A stretch of DNA of 64,000 nt, from positions 171,068-235,067 of the forward strand of contig DHZH01000003.1 in NCBI GenBank assembly GCA_002414385.1, written 5' to 3'. The notes under the pieces are model-generated. The model made no database searches, was not told the origin of the DNA, and was given only the letters and a program-made list of their open reading frames with translations. Positions within the stretch are counted from its first letter, which is position 1; every line of letters begins with the position of its first letter. Positions 16,809 through 27,000 of the stretch are shown here, piece by piece. Both the position numbers and the translations under genes were made by a program. This stretch comes from Gammaproteobacteria bacterium UBA5109 (GTDB taxonomy: Bacteria > Pseudomonadota > Gammaproteobacteria > Pseudomonadales > Pseudohongiellaceae).

Positions 16809-17777
16809 ATGTTATCAAGTGTTGCTGAAAGAGTTTACTGGCTGGGTCGTTATCTTGAGCGTGTAGAAAGCAGTGCCCGCCTGCTTAAAGTCTATTCGGC
16901 CATGTTATTTGATCTGCCTCGCGGCACCAGCCTTGACTGGAGTACCCTGATTGATATTGTCGGCGGTAATGACATCTACGATAAGAAATATCAGAGTTAT
17001 GATGAAAAGCAGGTAGTGAAGTTTTTACTTGTTGACACGGATTATCCAAATTCGATATTTAACAGTCTGATCATGGCACGTGAAAATGCCCGCACGACCC
17101 GGGAAGTGATCCCTTCGGAAACCTGGGAGCAGGTCAACGCAATTTATCATGTGCTCAAGGATAATCTGAACCCGAGAATGGGTCGCGCTGCCCGTTATCA
17201 ATTGCTGGAAGAAATTATTACAGATTCCCAGCGTATCGAGGGCCTGTTTGTCAGCAGTATGAGTCATAACAAGGCCTACTCCTTTATAGAATTGGGGCGC
17301 AAACTGGAAAGAGCGGACATGACCAGTCGTCTGGTTGATGTCGGCTCCATTAACCTCTTGCCGGAATTTTCTTCAAAAAGCCAGGAGCGTGTATCCCTGG
17401 AACCATACGAGAATATTGTCTGGATGAATGTCCTGCGTTGTCTGGGTGCTTTTCAGGCTTATCGGCAACAGGTACAGAACCGGGTCAGCGGCAGGAAGGT
17501 GGTCAGGTTCCTGTTGCAGGATGAGGAATTCCCCCGCTCCATAGGGTTTTGCCTGTCAGAACTGGTGTTTCATCTGGAAAAATTACCCAATAACGATGAT
17601 GTAATTCGTGCTGTGGCCCGGGTAAAACGCATTTCCATTGATGCGAAGGTTGATAGCCTGGTAGAAAAAGGACTGCTGGAGTTTATCGATGAATTACAGA
17701 TTTCCATCGCTGATATTCACGAGGAGATCACCCGGATCTGGTTCAATTCGGAAATCAGACAGGAAGAAGCTGCCTGA
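16809..17777 (+). CDS. Alpha-E domain protein (DUF403)
   Basis: 322 residues, almost entirely helical, opening with LSSVAERVYWLGRYLERVE, the signature of the alpha-E family. Biochemistry unknown; always linked to the ATP-grasp partner, here with a three-base gap, and likely part of the same enzyme complex. Conserved charged positions (ARENAR near 97, ERADMTSRLVDVG near 170) may form the active surface. It ends 11 bases before the end of the convergent Anbu copy 1 gene. Confidence 0.88.
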   Translation: MLSSVAERVYWLGRYLERVESSARLLKVYSAMLFDLPRGTSLDWSTLIDIVGGNDIYDKKYQSYDEKQVVKFLLVDTDYPNSIFNSLIMARENARTTREVIPSETWEQVNAIYHVLKDNLNPRMGRAARYQLLEEIITDSQRIEGLFVSSMSHNKAYSFIELGRKLERADMTSRLVDVGSINLLPEFSSKSQERVSLEPYENIVWMNVLRCLGAFQAYRQQVQNRVSGRKVVRFLLQDEEFPRSIGFCLSELVFHLEKLPNNDDVIRAVARVKRISIDAKVDSLVEKGLLEFIDELQISIADIHEEITRIWFNSEIRQEEAA

Positions 17778-17788
17778 TCAGAACTGCC

Positions 17789-18547
17789 TCAATAAATCCC
17801 GCTGCTACTGTCGGATATCTTATCCCAGCTTGATGCCCAGGCAAGAGGAGGCATCTGATTAAAGGCATTGAGCAATTTGTCTGCCCATTCCCTACCAAGA
17901 TTTTGCAGAAACTGACTGTCATGGTCAAAACAGTGATAATTCTCCAGCCTGAAACTCTCAGCCTGGTAAAGCAGGAGTTCTATGGGTGCACCGACACTCT
18001 CGGTACTGTTCATGGTCGAGCTCATGGAAACCAGCGCACAAAGAGTCGCTGTATCCAGCGTTGTGCCCCTGCTGATGATGCGGTCCAGAATTGGTGTGCC
18101 GTATTTGGTTTCACCGATTTGTAAAAAGGGCGTGTCTTTTGAACTGGTTATGTTATTACCTGCCGGATAAATTTTTACCACCCGATGATGACTTCCCTGA
18201 ATCTGTCCGCCCAGTAAAAAGGTTGATTCAAGTTCCGGCGTAATCGGTTCAAACTGGTCAAGCTGGTTACGATAAACATTGCCAACATATTCTGCAGCTT
18301 CGGCAATGGTGTTGACCTTATTAAGGTTTATTTCAGCATTCTGTTCAATATCACTGTACAGCTGATTGATACTTGCCTGTGCAGTACTCAGATTACCTGC
18401 AGTCAGAATCACAAACTGCCTGTCTGCAGCCTGATCGAAGCGGAACATTTTACTCTGTGTAATTGTTTTGTCAGTCTGTAGGCTGTCGCGTGAATCTGAA
18501 CAGAACACAATACCCTGGTTTACTGAAATGGCTATGCAATAGGTCAT
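17789..18547 (-). CDS. Anbu proteasome-like peptidase, copy 1
   Basis: 252 residues of the Anbu (HslV/20S beta-like) family, which forms ring or helical particles. Removal of Met1 exposes the nucleophile Thr (MTYC). Asp17 in SDSR and Lys32 in SKMF, by mature numbering, complete the proteasome-type centre, so it should be active. The usual SDSRTNAG loop is changed to SDSRDSLQ, unlike copy 2. It faces the ATP-grasp/alpha-E operon rather than being in it. The start codon lies in a perfect 11-base tandem repeat, and no Shine-Dalgarno sequence is seen. Substrate of the family is unknown. Confidence 0.88.
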   Translation of the reverse strand: MTYCIAISVNQGIVFCSDSRDSLQTDKTITQSKMFRFDQAADRQFVILTAGNLSTAQASINQLYSDIEQNAEINLNKVNTIAEAAEYVGNVYRNQLDQFEPITPELESTFLLGGQIQGSHHRVVKIYPAGNNITSSKDTPFLQIGETKYGTPILDRIISRGTTLDTATLCALVSMSSTMNSTESVGAPIELLLYQAESFRLENYHCFDHDSQFLQNLGREWADKLLNAFNQMPPLAWASSWDKISDSSSGIY

Positions 18548-18559
18548 GAATAGGTCATG
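18538..18559. repeat. 11-bp tandem repeat over the Anbu copy 1 start codon
   Basis: The unit AATAGGTCATG occurs twice with no spacer, at 18538-18548 and 18549-18559. On the minus strand this duplicates ATGACCTATT, giving an upstream out-of-frame ATG that encodes only four residues before a TGA overlapping the true start. Confidence 0.9.
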
Positions 18560-18657
18560 GAAAAATTTTAAAGGCTGTTTGTCGGATTGCTGCTAAAACA
18601 GCTAAGGATGATTCTAGCTGAACTCAGGTCAATTTGGCAGGCTTAATGTGGTCTTAT

Positions 18658-19221
18658 TTATCGCCGCGCCAGTAGAAGCCGCTGTTTGGTGGTACCCATA
18701 TCCGGTTTGTTTTGCAGAATTTCCTCATCACTGAGCCCGACCAGTTCATGGGGAAATACCAGCCAGTGATCGGTTTCATGTAGAAAAAAGTCAGGCCGAC
18801 GCTTGGTTTGATTATTCAGTGGCTTGAAATAGGGAGTGGCAATTTTTATTTGTGGCAGATCATTCTGGTAGATGTCACTTAATTCACGAATCACTTGTTG
18901 TAGACTCAAGCCGGTATCGAATACATCATCAACCAGCAGTAATGACTCATTGGCGCTGAAATGACGGCGCAAATAATCCAGGCCATGCACCGTAACACGC
19001 GTGCGTTTGCCGATACTGGTATAGGAAGACGTACGTATTGCAATATGATCACTCTGGATGCCGGCAAACTCGAATGCTTCCTGAATTGCAATGCCAACAG
19101 GGGTGCCACCACGCCAGACTCCAATAATCAAATCAGGCTCGAACCCGCTTTCCAGAATTTGCAGGGCTAATTCAAATGCATCCTTGAGCAGGCTGCCGGC
19201 AGTGATGTATTGCTTTTGCAT
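18658..19221 (-). CDS. Purine-type phosphoribosyltransferase
   Basis: 187 residues with the type I phosphoribosyltransferase PRPP-binding motif LLVDDVFDTGLSL near residue 95-107 and an upstream IGVWRGGTPVG loop. It resembles hypoxanthine/xanthine/guanine phosphoribosyltransferases of proteobacteria, which make nucleotides from free bases and PRPP in the cytoplasm; the C-terminal TDHWLVFPHE segment fits the xanthine/hypoxanthine group. The exact base is not certain. It lies upstream of Anbu copy 1 on the same strand (110 bases) and divergent from the alanine symporter. Confidence 0.75.
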   Translation of the reverse strand: MQKQYITAGSLLKDAFELALQILESGFEPDLIIGVWRGGTPVGIAIQEAFEFAGIQSDHIAIRTSSYTSIGKRTRVTVHGLDYLRRHFSANESLLLVDDVFDTGLSLQQVIRELSDIYQNDLPQIKIATPYFKPLNNQTKRRPDFFLHETDHWLVFPHELVGLSDEEILQNKPDMGTTKQRLLLARR

Positions 19222-19273
19222 GGTTACAAGTAGTAATTGTTTAATGGCAGATGAAGTTATAACATGAGCAGGA

Positions 19274-20929
19274 ATGGATGGCTTTAATTCCTTTCTCCTC
19301 TTGCTTGACAGTTACCTTGGCAGTTCTGCCTGGTTCCCTTTTGTGCTTCTTGGCGTTGGTTTGTTTTTTACCATATATCTGCGTTTTCCTCAGCTACGTT
19401 TTTTTACCCATTCCTGGGCTGTCCTCAGGGGCAAATATGAAAAATCCGACGACCCGGGTGATACGACTCACTTTCAGGCACTTTCCACGGCATTATCCGG
19501 CACAGTAGGGACGGGTAATATTGGTGGTGTCGGACTGGCAATCTTTATCGGTGGTCCTGCCGCTCTGTTCTGGATGTGGATGACCGCATTCCTGGGTATG
19601 GCAACCAAGATGGTGGAAGTCAGCCTTTCGCATAAATATCGTGTAAAAGCTGCAAATGGCACCATGGCGGGCGGCCCGATGTATTACATGGAGCATGGTC
19701 TGAAGATGCACTGGCTGGCGATGTTTTTTGCGGTTGCAACAGTGATCTGTTCGTTTGGCACCGGCAATCTGCCACAGATCAATAATATCGCCAGCAGTAT
19801 CGAAACCAGCTTTGGAGTAACCCCGATTATTACCGGCGCTGTGCTCTCAGTTCTGCTGGGACTGGTCATCGTTGGCGGCATTAGAAGAATCGCCCATGTC
19901 GCCGCCGCGATTGTACCTACCATGGCAAGCTTTTACATGATTGGCGCTCTGGCTGTGATCATCGTGAATTATGACAACATCATTCCGTCTTTTCTGAGTA
20001 TTTTTAGTGATGCTTTCAGTGGCTCAGCAGCAACAGGCGGCTTCCTGGGTGCGACATTCGCCTTTGCGTTTAATCGCGGTGTCGGACGAGGGCTGTTTTC
20101 CAATGAAGCTGGTCAGGGTTCGGCAGCAATTGCTCACGCCTCCGCAAAAGCGGATGAACATGTTTCCGAGGGTATGGTCTCATTACTTGAGCCTTTCATT
20201 GATACACTGATAATTTGCACGGTCACCGGCCTGGTTATTCTGTCTTCCGGTGCCTGGAGCCAGAAGTTCGAGCATGAATTTGAATCGGCGGATCTGCTGC
20301 TTCTGGATGGCCTTTATCAGGAAGAGGTGTTGGCCGACCGTGAGCAGATAGCCGCTTATCTGATGCGTGGTGATGACAATATCAGCCTCTACAGCGGCTC
20401 GGTCGATGTCCTTGCAGGTGAGATTCAGAATTCGCCATTAACCATCATACATGCGCGTTCCTTTGCCGAGGATGTTCGAGTACTGCGTAATGCAGAAGCT
20501 TTTAGCGGTGAGCTTGTGATAATCGACGGGCAGATTCAGGACCCGGAAATCACTTTGCAGGGTCGCTCCTTACTACATTCTGCCGCTTTAACCACAGCCG
20601 CGTTTGGCATGGGCCTGTTCGGGGAAAACGGGCAGTACATCGTTTCCATTTCACTGGCACTGTTTGCCTTTTCCACGGCCATTGCCTGGTCTTATTACGG
20701 TGACCGCGCAATTATTTATCTCATCGGTTTCAAGGCAGTGATGCCATACCGGATTATTTACTGTATGGCCTTTTTTATCGCCTCATTTGCAGATACCACT
20801 ATCGTCTGGAACTTCGCGGCAGTGGCTGTGGTCCTGATGACCCTGCCCAATTTACTGGGAATCATGCTGATGCGGCGGGAGATGAAAAGCCTGGTGAGTG
20901 ATTACTGGAAAGAATACGAGAAAAAGTAA
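19274..20929 (+). CDS. Alanine/glycine:cation symporter (AGCS family) with an inserted domain
   Basis: 551 residues. The N-terminal 330 residues contain the family signature (GTVGTGNIGGVGLAIFIGG) and the usual helices; NEAGQGSAAIAHA near residue 277 is also typical. Import of alanine or glycine with sodium is the expected role. Between two transmembrane parts (about 335-430) lies a roughly 95-residue polar segment, including LLDGLYQEEVLADREQ and SLYSGSVDVLAG, which is absent from ordinary AGCS proteins of about 450 residues and explains the length. Such an insert could be a soluble regulatory or binding domain. Stand-alone gene; a long palindrome follows its stop. Confidence 0.85.
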   Translation: MDGFNSFLLLLDSYLGSSAWFPFVLLGVGLFFTIYLRFPQLRFFTHSWAVLRGKYEKSDDPGDTTHFQALSTALSGTVGTGNIGGVGLAIFIGGPAALFWMWMTAFLGMATKMVEVSLSHKYRVKAANGTMAGGPMYYMEHGLKMHWLAMFFAVATVICSFGTGNLPQINNIASSIETSFGVTPIITGAVLSVLLGLVIVGGIRRIAHVAAAIVPTMASFYMIGALAVIIVNYDNIIPSFLSIFSDAFSGSAATGGFLGATFAFAFNRGVGRGLFSNEAGQGSAAIAHASAKADEHVSEGMVSLLEPFIDTLIICTVTGLVILSSGAWSQKFEHEFESADLLLLDGLYQEEVLADREQIAAYLMRGDDNISLYSGSVDVLAGEIQNSPLTIIHARSFAEDVRVLRNAEAFSGELVIIDGQIQDPEITLQGRSLLHSAALTTAAFGMGLFGENGQYIVSISLALFAFSTAIAWSYYGDRAIIYLIGFKAVMPYRIIYCMAFFIASFADTTIVWNFAAVAVVLMTLPNLLGIMLMRREMKSLVSDYWKEYEKK

Positions 20930-20950
20930 GCAATTTTTTCGGTAGCATCC

Positions 20951-21168
20951 CAGTTTGAATTGATAAGTTGGACCTGTGAAAGGCTGGCTTCTATATTCCG
21001 TGACACGCCAAAAACCGTACATCCCTGTACAGGCTCGGCTGGCGACATCTGACCGCCATGGATGGTGGAAATGCCGAGAATTGCAGGAGCAATTCCGGCC
21101 ATGTCGCCAGACGGTCACAGAATATAGAAGCCAGCCTTTCACTAAATTTAATAGCAGCATTCAAACTG
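20951..21168. repeat. 218-bp composite palindromic element
   Basis: Between two convergent genes lies a large imperfect inverted repeat. The outer arms are 10 bases (20951-20960 with 21159-21168). The main arms are 29 bases with one mismatch (20976-21004 with 21114-21142). The 110-base centre holds smaller hairpins: GTAC/GTAC (21017-21030), CTCGGC/GCCGAG (21034-21078), and GAATTGC/GCAATTC with an AGGA loop (21078-21095). There is no coding potential. It resembles the dispersed palindromic elements of marine gammaproteobacteria and may also end transcription from both sides. Confidence 0.85.
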
Positions 21169-21201
21169 AGGCACTACCATTTTTTCCGGTATCTGCTTGA
21201 A

Positions 21202-22227
21202 TTAATTCTCTACTGCTTCGACTTCGTCTTCCAGTTCAGCTTCAATTTCATCCATGGGGTTGCGTGTACCGGGATCGCCGAGCATCCCCAGCGTCAGAAT
21301 GTTCAGTAGCGAACGGTCACGCTGTTCCTGCGGAATTTCAAAACTGAAAGCGCCTTCATTGTTGTCCGGACGCCGGGTTGGCGCCAGTGGTGTATCACGC
21401 CGGTTGGAACCCAGCACACCAAATGTCATGGTATAGAGCACGGAAGGATCTGTGATTTGCGTGTTGACAATGAAATTACCATTTTCATCCAGCTGGCCGC
21501 TGTCAGGAAAATTGCTTTTGAGAATATCCAGGCTGTTATTTGCCAGATCATCCAGGCCCAGACGCAGGTACATCTCGGTCATTATTTCCAGTGCTCTGGG
21601 GACAGCAGGGGCTTCCTGATAATTTTCCACAACGTACCTGGCGCGATTCAGGGCGGAAAGATAAGCCTGCCGTTCAATATAAAATTCGGCAACATGGATT
21701 TCATAGCTGGCCAGCAGATTGCGCAGATAAATCATGCGTGCCCTGGCATCAGCTGCATAGGGGCTGTTGGGAAAGCGGGTAATCAGCTGCGAAAAATCTG
21801 CAAAAGATTCACGGGCATTACCCGGATCACGTTTGCTCGGGTCGGTCGGTAACCAGCGCCCCAGAAAGCTGGCATCTTCAGTATAGAAGGCCAGCCCTTT
21901 CATATAGTAGGCATAGTCAATATTGTCGTCATCAGGATAGAGGCGGATAAATCGGTCAGCGGCAGCACGTGCCAGTTCTGCTTCACCATCCTGATAATAG
22001 GCATATACCAGTTCAATCTGGGCCTGGGCTGCGTATTGTCCGAAAGGAAACTGTGCTTCAAGCTGTTGAAAAATACTTATAGCCAGCTGCCAGTCATTGT
22101 TTTCCATGGCTTCAACCGCTTCGTTATAGAAGTATTCTTCGGTGGAACCGATTACTTCATCATCCGAACTACAGGCGCTGAGGATCAGGCTTAGGGAAAT
22201 GAGGCTTGTTGAGAGTAATTTTTTCAC
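21202..22227 (-). CDS. bamD: Outer membrane assembly lipoprotein BamD
   Basis: 341 residues. Lipoprotein signal peptide with lipobox LSAC, so the mature protein starts at Cys19, then TPR-like helical repeats matching BamD, including WQLAISIFQQLEAQFPFGQYA and YYQDGEAELARAAADRFIRLYP. BamD is the essential lipoprotein of the BAM machine that inserts beta-barrel proteins into the outer membrane. The C-terminal 90 residues, acidic and low in complexity at the end, extend beyond the roughly 245-residue E. coli protein. It is divergent from rluD, as in most gammaproteobacteria. Confidence 0.9.
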   Translation of the reverse strand: MKKLLSTSLISLSLILSACSSDDEVIGSTEEYFYNEAVEAMENNDWQLAISIFQQLEAQFPFGQYAAQAQIELVYAYYQDGEAELARAAADRFIRLYPDDDNIDYAYYMKGLAFYTEDASFLGRWLPTDPSKRDPGNARESFADFSQLITRFPNSPYAADARARMIYLRNLLASYEIHVAEFYIERQAYLSALNRARYVVENYQEAPAVPRALEIMTEMYLRLGLDDLANNSLDILKSNFPDSGQLDENGNFIVNTQITDPSVLYTMTFGVLGSNRRDTPLAPTRRPDNNEGAFSFEIPQEQRDRSLLNILTLGMLGDPGTRNPMDEIEAELEDEVEAVEN

Positions 22228-22405
22228 GCTGCTCTGTTTGCTTACTGCTTTGCTGTGCTTTTTATCAATAAATTAAGGACAATCAATGCCCTGGTTTTTT
22301 ATCTGCTTCCCGCTATAAATACTCTGCGGTTAAAATCGACATTGTAACAGACCCGTGTACTATGTACCGCCTGTTAACTGCAATTATCACTATAGACAAA
22401 AAAGC

Positions 22406-23362
22406 ATGCAAAAGGTTTCCCAGAAAGCTCAGGTAGACATCGCCCATGCCGGTTACAGGCTGGATCAGGCAGCAGCTGCGCTGTTTCCGGATTTTTCCCG
22501 GGCCAGGCTGCAACAGTGGATAAAAGATGGCAAATTGCTGGTTGACGGTGAACCCGGCCAGAACAAGCAAAAACTGCTTGGCGGTGAGGATCTTACCCTG
22601 AATGCCAAGCTTGAGACTCAGGAGCAATGGCAGGCAGAAGCACTGCCGCTGAATATAGTATATGAAGACGAGGGCATCCTGGTTATCAATAAAAAAGCCG
22701 GCATGGTGGTACATCCTGCTGCAGGTAACTACAGTGGTACCTTGCTTAATGCCTTGCTGCATCATTGTGCGGAGCTCGAACATGTTCCCCGGGCAGGCAT
22801 AGTCCATCGGCTGGACAAGGACACCAGCGGCCTGATGGTAGTCGCCAAAACCCTGCAGACTCATCAGCGTCTGGTCGAGATGATTCAGGCAAGAAAGGTC
22901 AAGCGCCAGTACCAGGCAGTCGTCTGTGGGCTGGTTACCGCGGGCGGAGAAGTGAATGTCTCCCTGGGTCGACATCCGGTTCAACGGACCAAACGCGCTG
23001 TTGTAAATGGCTCCGGTGCAAAGGAAGCCATCACTCATTATCGGGTGGAACGGAAATTCCGGGCCCACACCTTGCTGAAACTGCAACTGGAAACCGGGCG
23101 TACGCATCAGATTCGTGTCCATATGGCACATCTGGGTTATCCCCTGGTGGGTGACCCGCTTTATGGTGGCCGGCTGAAGCTTCCGAAAGCTGCCAGTCCG
23201 GAGCTGATCAGCCAGCTGCAGCACTTCAAGCGCCAGGCCCTGCACGCCTGGAAACTTGGTTTCGAGCATCCCCTCACGCAGGAGAGTGTAAGCTGGGAAG
23301 CAGAATTGCCGGAGGATATGCAAGTCTTGCTACAGATACTGGAGCGGGATTGTGAACACTGA
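22406..23362 (+). CDS. rluD: 23S rRNA pseudouridine synthase RluD
   Basis: 318 residues from ATG 22406; the frame opens earlier at GTG 22355, but the family N-terminus fits the later start. S4-like RNA-binding domain (about 12-75, with GYRLDQAAAALFPDFSRARLQQWI), then the pseudouridine synthase domain with the catalytic Asp in HRLDKDTSGL and RTHQIRVHMAHLGYP. It modifies helix 69 of 23S rRNA (1911, 1915, 1917 in E. coli). Divergent from bamD and overlapping pgeF by 11 bases, the conserved arrangement. Confidence 0.92.
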   Translation: MQKVSQKAQVDIAHAGYRLDQAAAALFPDFSRARLQQWIKDGKLLVDGEPGQNKQKLLGGEDLTLNAKLETQEQWQAEALPLNIVYEDEGILVINKKAGMVVHPAAGNYSGTLLNALLHHCAELEHVPRAGIVHRLDKDTSGLMVVAKTLQTHQRLVEMIQARKVKRQYQAVVCGLVTAGGEVNVSLGRHPVQRTKRAVVNGSGAKEAITHYRVERKFRAHTLLKLQLETGRTHQIRVHMAHLGYPLVGDPLYGGRLKLPKAASPELISQLQHFKRQALHAWKLGFEHPLTQESVSWEAELPEDMQVLLQILERDCEH

Positions 23363-24035
23363 AGGCCTGATACTGCCTGACTGGCCGGCACCCGAAAATG
23401 TCATGGCTATGGTCAGTACCCGAGAAAATGCAGCGGAGGCTTTTCTGCAGCAGCAACCAGCGCAATTCCTGCAACAGGTACACGGCGCCAGAGTATTCCG
23501 GCTTGATAATGTCATAGAGGAACAGGTCGAGGCCGATGCCATTTATACCCAAAGTAGCGGGCTTACCTGTGTTGTGCGCACGGCGGATTGCCTGCCGGTA
23601 TTTTTCAGCAGTGCGGATGGCAGGGAGCTGGCACTGGCCCATGCCGGCTGGCGTGGACTGGCTGCAGGCGTACTGGAAAATACACTGGCAAACTGCAAAA
23701 CATCTCTGGCGGAGATACTGGTCTGGCTAGGCCCGGCGATTGCAGCCTGTCATTTTGAAGTGGGCCCTGAGGTCAGGGAGATTTTTCTGCAGCATTCCGA
23801 TCCTGCCGACAGTGGGCAGACTGAGGCAGCATTTCTCAGGGGTAAGCGGGAAGGAAAATGGCAGGCGGATCTCTATGCGCTGGCCCGAATCAGGCTGCTA
23901 AGGGCCGGCATCAATGCTGCCAATATCCATGGCGGCGGCCTGTGTACCTATTGTGATGCACAACGGTTTTATTCCTACAGGCGAGATGGTGAAGGGCAGG
24001 GCCGTTTACTCAGCCTGCTCTGGCGCAGGGATTGA
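23352..24035 (+). CDS. pgeF: Peptidoglycan editing factor PgeF (multicopper-like polyphenol oxidase fold)
   Basis: 227 residues starting at GTG 23352 inside the end of rluD. Family marks are QVHGARV, RTADCLPVFF, AHAGWRGLAAGVLE and GPAIAACHFEVG, with a C-terminal GGGLCTYCD segment; these give the cysteine/histidine zinc site of the family. The family was first called a laccase; in E. coli YfiH/PgeF removes wrongly incorporated L-serine from peptidoglycan precursors. In other gammaproteobacteria clpB follows directly, but here 4 kb of inverted genes lie between. Confidence 0.88.
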   Translation: MNTEGLILPDWPAPENVMAMVSTRENAAEAFLQQQPAQFLQQVHGARVFRLDNVIEEQVEADAIYTQSSGLTCVVRTADCLPVFFSSADGRELALAHAGWRGLAAGVLENTLANCKTSLAEILVWLGPAIAACHFEVGPEVREIFLQHSDPADSGQTEAAFLRGKREGKWQADLYALARIRLLRAGINAANIHGGGLCTYCDAQRFYSYRRDGEGQGRLLSLLWRRD

Positions 24036-24046
24036 TGAAAGCAGCG

Positions 24047-27000
24047 CTATAAATCCAGGTAGCGTAAATCCAGCGTGCAGGGGCGTCCCGCATAAGGTGC
24101 TTCGGAACGCAGCTTGAATTGTCCCTGCTTATGGCCGTGCGCCATAAAACGCGCTACCCGGCGGGCTTCTGCTTCATTGGCATTGATCGGAAAAGTCTCG
24201 TAATTACGGCCACCCGGATGCGAAACATGATACTGGCAGCCTCCCAGTGAGCGCTGGTTCATACTGTCAACCACATCAATGACCAGGGGCGTGTGGACTT
24301 TAATGGTCGGGTGCAGGGCAGAATAGGGCGCCCAGGCCTTGTAACGAATACCACCAACATATTCGCCTTCACGGTCAGTCGGCTGCAGCGGAATCTGTCG
24401 GCCATTACAGCACAGAACCAGCCTTTCCCCGCTCATGCCCTGGACCGTGACCTGCAGACGCTCGACGGAAGAATCAACATAGCGGGATGTGGTCTGGGCT
24501 CCGGATTCCTCACCAAGAACATGCCAGGGCTCAATTGCACCATGGACATCGATCTGCAGGCCGGCAACATGGACTCTGCCGTAATGCGGGAAGCGGAATT
24601 CCTGGAAGGGCAGCAGCCATTCCAGTTCGAATTTGAAACCGGCCTGGTTCAGGTCATCCACCACCCAGCGCATATCATCCCAGATATGATAGGGCAGCAT
24701 GAAGCGGTCATGCAGTTGCTCACCCCAGGGGATGAGTTTTTGTTTATAGGGCTTGTTGGCAAACCAGGCCAGCAGGGAACGCAGCAGGAGTAACTGCACC
24801 AGACTCATCTGCCAGTGCGGGGGCATTTCAAAATTACGGAATTCGACCAGACCAAGCCTGCCTGTGGAACTGCCCGGGGCATAGAGTTTATCTATACAGA
24901 ATTCGGCACGGTGAGTATTGCCGGTCAGGTCAATCAGGAAATTGCGCAGGATCCGGTCAATAATCCAGGGCTGATCAACTTCCCCGTCAGGTAATTGCTG
25001 CAGGGCAATTTCCAGTTCGTACAAATTGTCGTCACGGGCTTCATCCACTCTGGGAGCCTGACTGGTAGGGCCAATAAACTGGCCGGAAAACAGATAGGAA
25101 AGACTGGGATGGTTCTGCCAGTAGCGCAGCATGCTGGCCAGCAGGTGAGGACGTTTCAAAAAAGGGCTCTGGGATGGTTCAGCACCACCCAGGGTGACAT
25201 GATTGCCGCCACCGGTACCGGTATGCTTGCCATCCAGCATGAATTTTTCCGTCCCCAGACGGCACTGACGGGCCTGCTCATAAAGAATACGGTTATTGTC
25301 TACCAGTTCCTGCCAGGAAGCAGCGGGATGGATATTGACTTCGATAACGCCAGGATCTGGTGTAATCATGAGTTTCTTCAGGCGGGTATCGCGTGGCGGT
25401 TCATAGCCTTCAATGATTACCGGTAAATTCAGGGATTTGGCGCATTGCTCTACCTGTTCCAGCAGGCTGAGGTAGTGCTCGAGCTGGGTCAGTGGCGGCA
25501 TGAAGACATACAGTTTGCTGTCCCTGACCTCGGCACATAATGCTGTATGAATAATTTTTTCCGTGAAGGACTTTTTCTGCGCAGCTGTTTTGCTTTTTTT
25601 CTTCTGCCGACTGTTCAGGGGATAATTGAGCGCTTTTTTGTCATCAAAAGGGTCGCGGGTAAAGTCATATTCCCTTTCAACTTCCCAGGGCAGGCTTTCC
25701 AGCGGCATCCGGTATCCCATTGATGAATCGCCCGGGATCAGGAACATTTTGCCGCGCTTGAATTGCCAACGACTACTGATCCAGTGACCGTCATCTTCAT
25801 CGCCTTGCCATGACAGGGGCAGGGAAAAACCGATTTTTGTTGTCAGTCCCTGATCAAAAACCTTGCGCAGACGCTGCCGTTCCTGAGCGTCCTTGAGTTT
25901 GCTGTCCGTTACTTTGACGTTTTTCGGCAGCTGCCCTTCTTTATGCAAATAAAATTCATGGTCTTCATAAGCCGGGACAATAAAACGTTTATCCAGCCCG
26001 AGATTCTCTGCCAGGGTCTGGATAAAACGCTGGGAAGCGTTTTTTGGCACGCTGGAATCATCCTCAGGACTGGCCAGAAAACCTTGTTCATGCCACAGGG
26101 GTTTTTCGTCAGTGCGCCAGAAAATACCCAATGCCCAGCGTGGCAATTGTTCGCCGGGATACCATTTCCCCTGGCCATGATGGATATAGCCCTGCGGAGC
26201 AAACTCCTGCTTCAGGGACTGTAGTAGTTTTTCCGACAGTTTGAGTTTGTTTTTGCCCAGGGCCTTGGTATTCCATTCCTCTCCTTCCATGTCGTCAATC
26301 GACACGAAAGTCGGCTCACCACCCATGGTGAGATGAATGTCCTGTTTGAGCAGTTGTTTGTCGACTGTTTCACCAAGCTTTTCAATCCGGCTCCACTGCA
26401 ATTCTGAATAGGGTTTGGTAACACGCGGGTCTTCATGAATGCGGCTTACCTGATTACTGAATTCGAATTCGACTTTACAGGGAGCTGTAGAACCGGTGAT
26501 CGGCGCTGCGCTGTTGGGGTCAGGAGTACAGGCCAGAGGAATATGGCCTTCTCCGGCAAACAGGCCGGAAGTTGGATCAAGTCCCACCCAGCCGGCGCCG
26601 GGAATAAACACCTCAGCCCAGGCATGCAGGTCAGTAAAATCCTTTTCCGGTCCGGAAGGGCCATCCAGTGCTTTCTGATCCGGAGCCAGCTGAACCAGGT
26701 AGCCGGAAACGAAACGGGCAGCGAGGCCGAGGTGTCGCAGAATCTGTACCAGCAGCCAGCCACTGTCCCGGCAGGAACCGGAATTCAGGTTCAGGGTTTC
26801 TTCACAGGTCTGGACACCGGGCTCCATGCGAACCAGGTAGCCAATTTCACCCTGCAACATCTGGTTGATTGCCACCAGAAAATCGATGGTCGGTTTTTTT
26901 GAGCGGTCAACTTTTTTAAGCCATTTCATCAGCAAGGGGCCTTTTTCCACAATCTGCAGATAAGGCGCCAGGTCTTTCTTTAACTGTTTCTCATAGCGAA

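Noticed and set aside
20976..21200. Short frames on both strands in the palindrome that share a KGWLLYSVT peptide
   Set aside because: The shared peptide comes from the inverted repeat being read on each strand; no start signals or family.
22313..23323. 336-residue minus-strand frame opposite rluD
   Set aside because: Antisense of a well-defined pseudouridine synthase; no domain, no ribosome-binding site.
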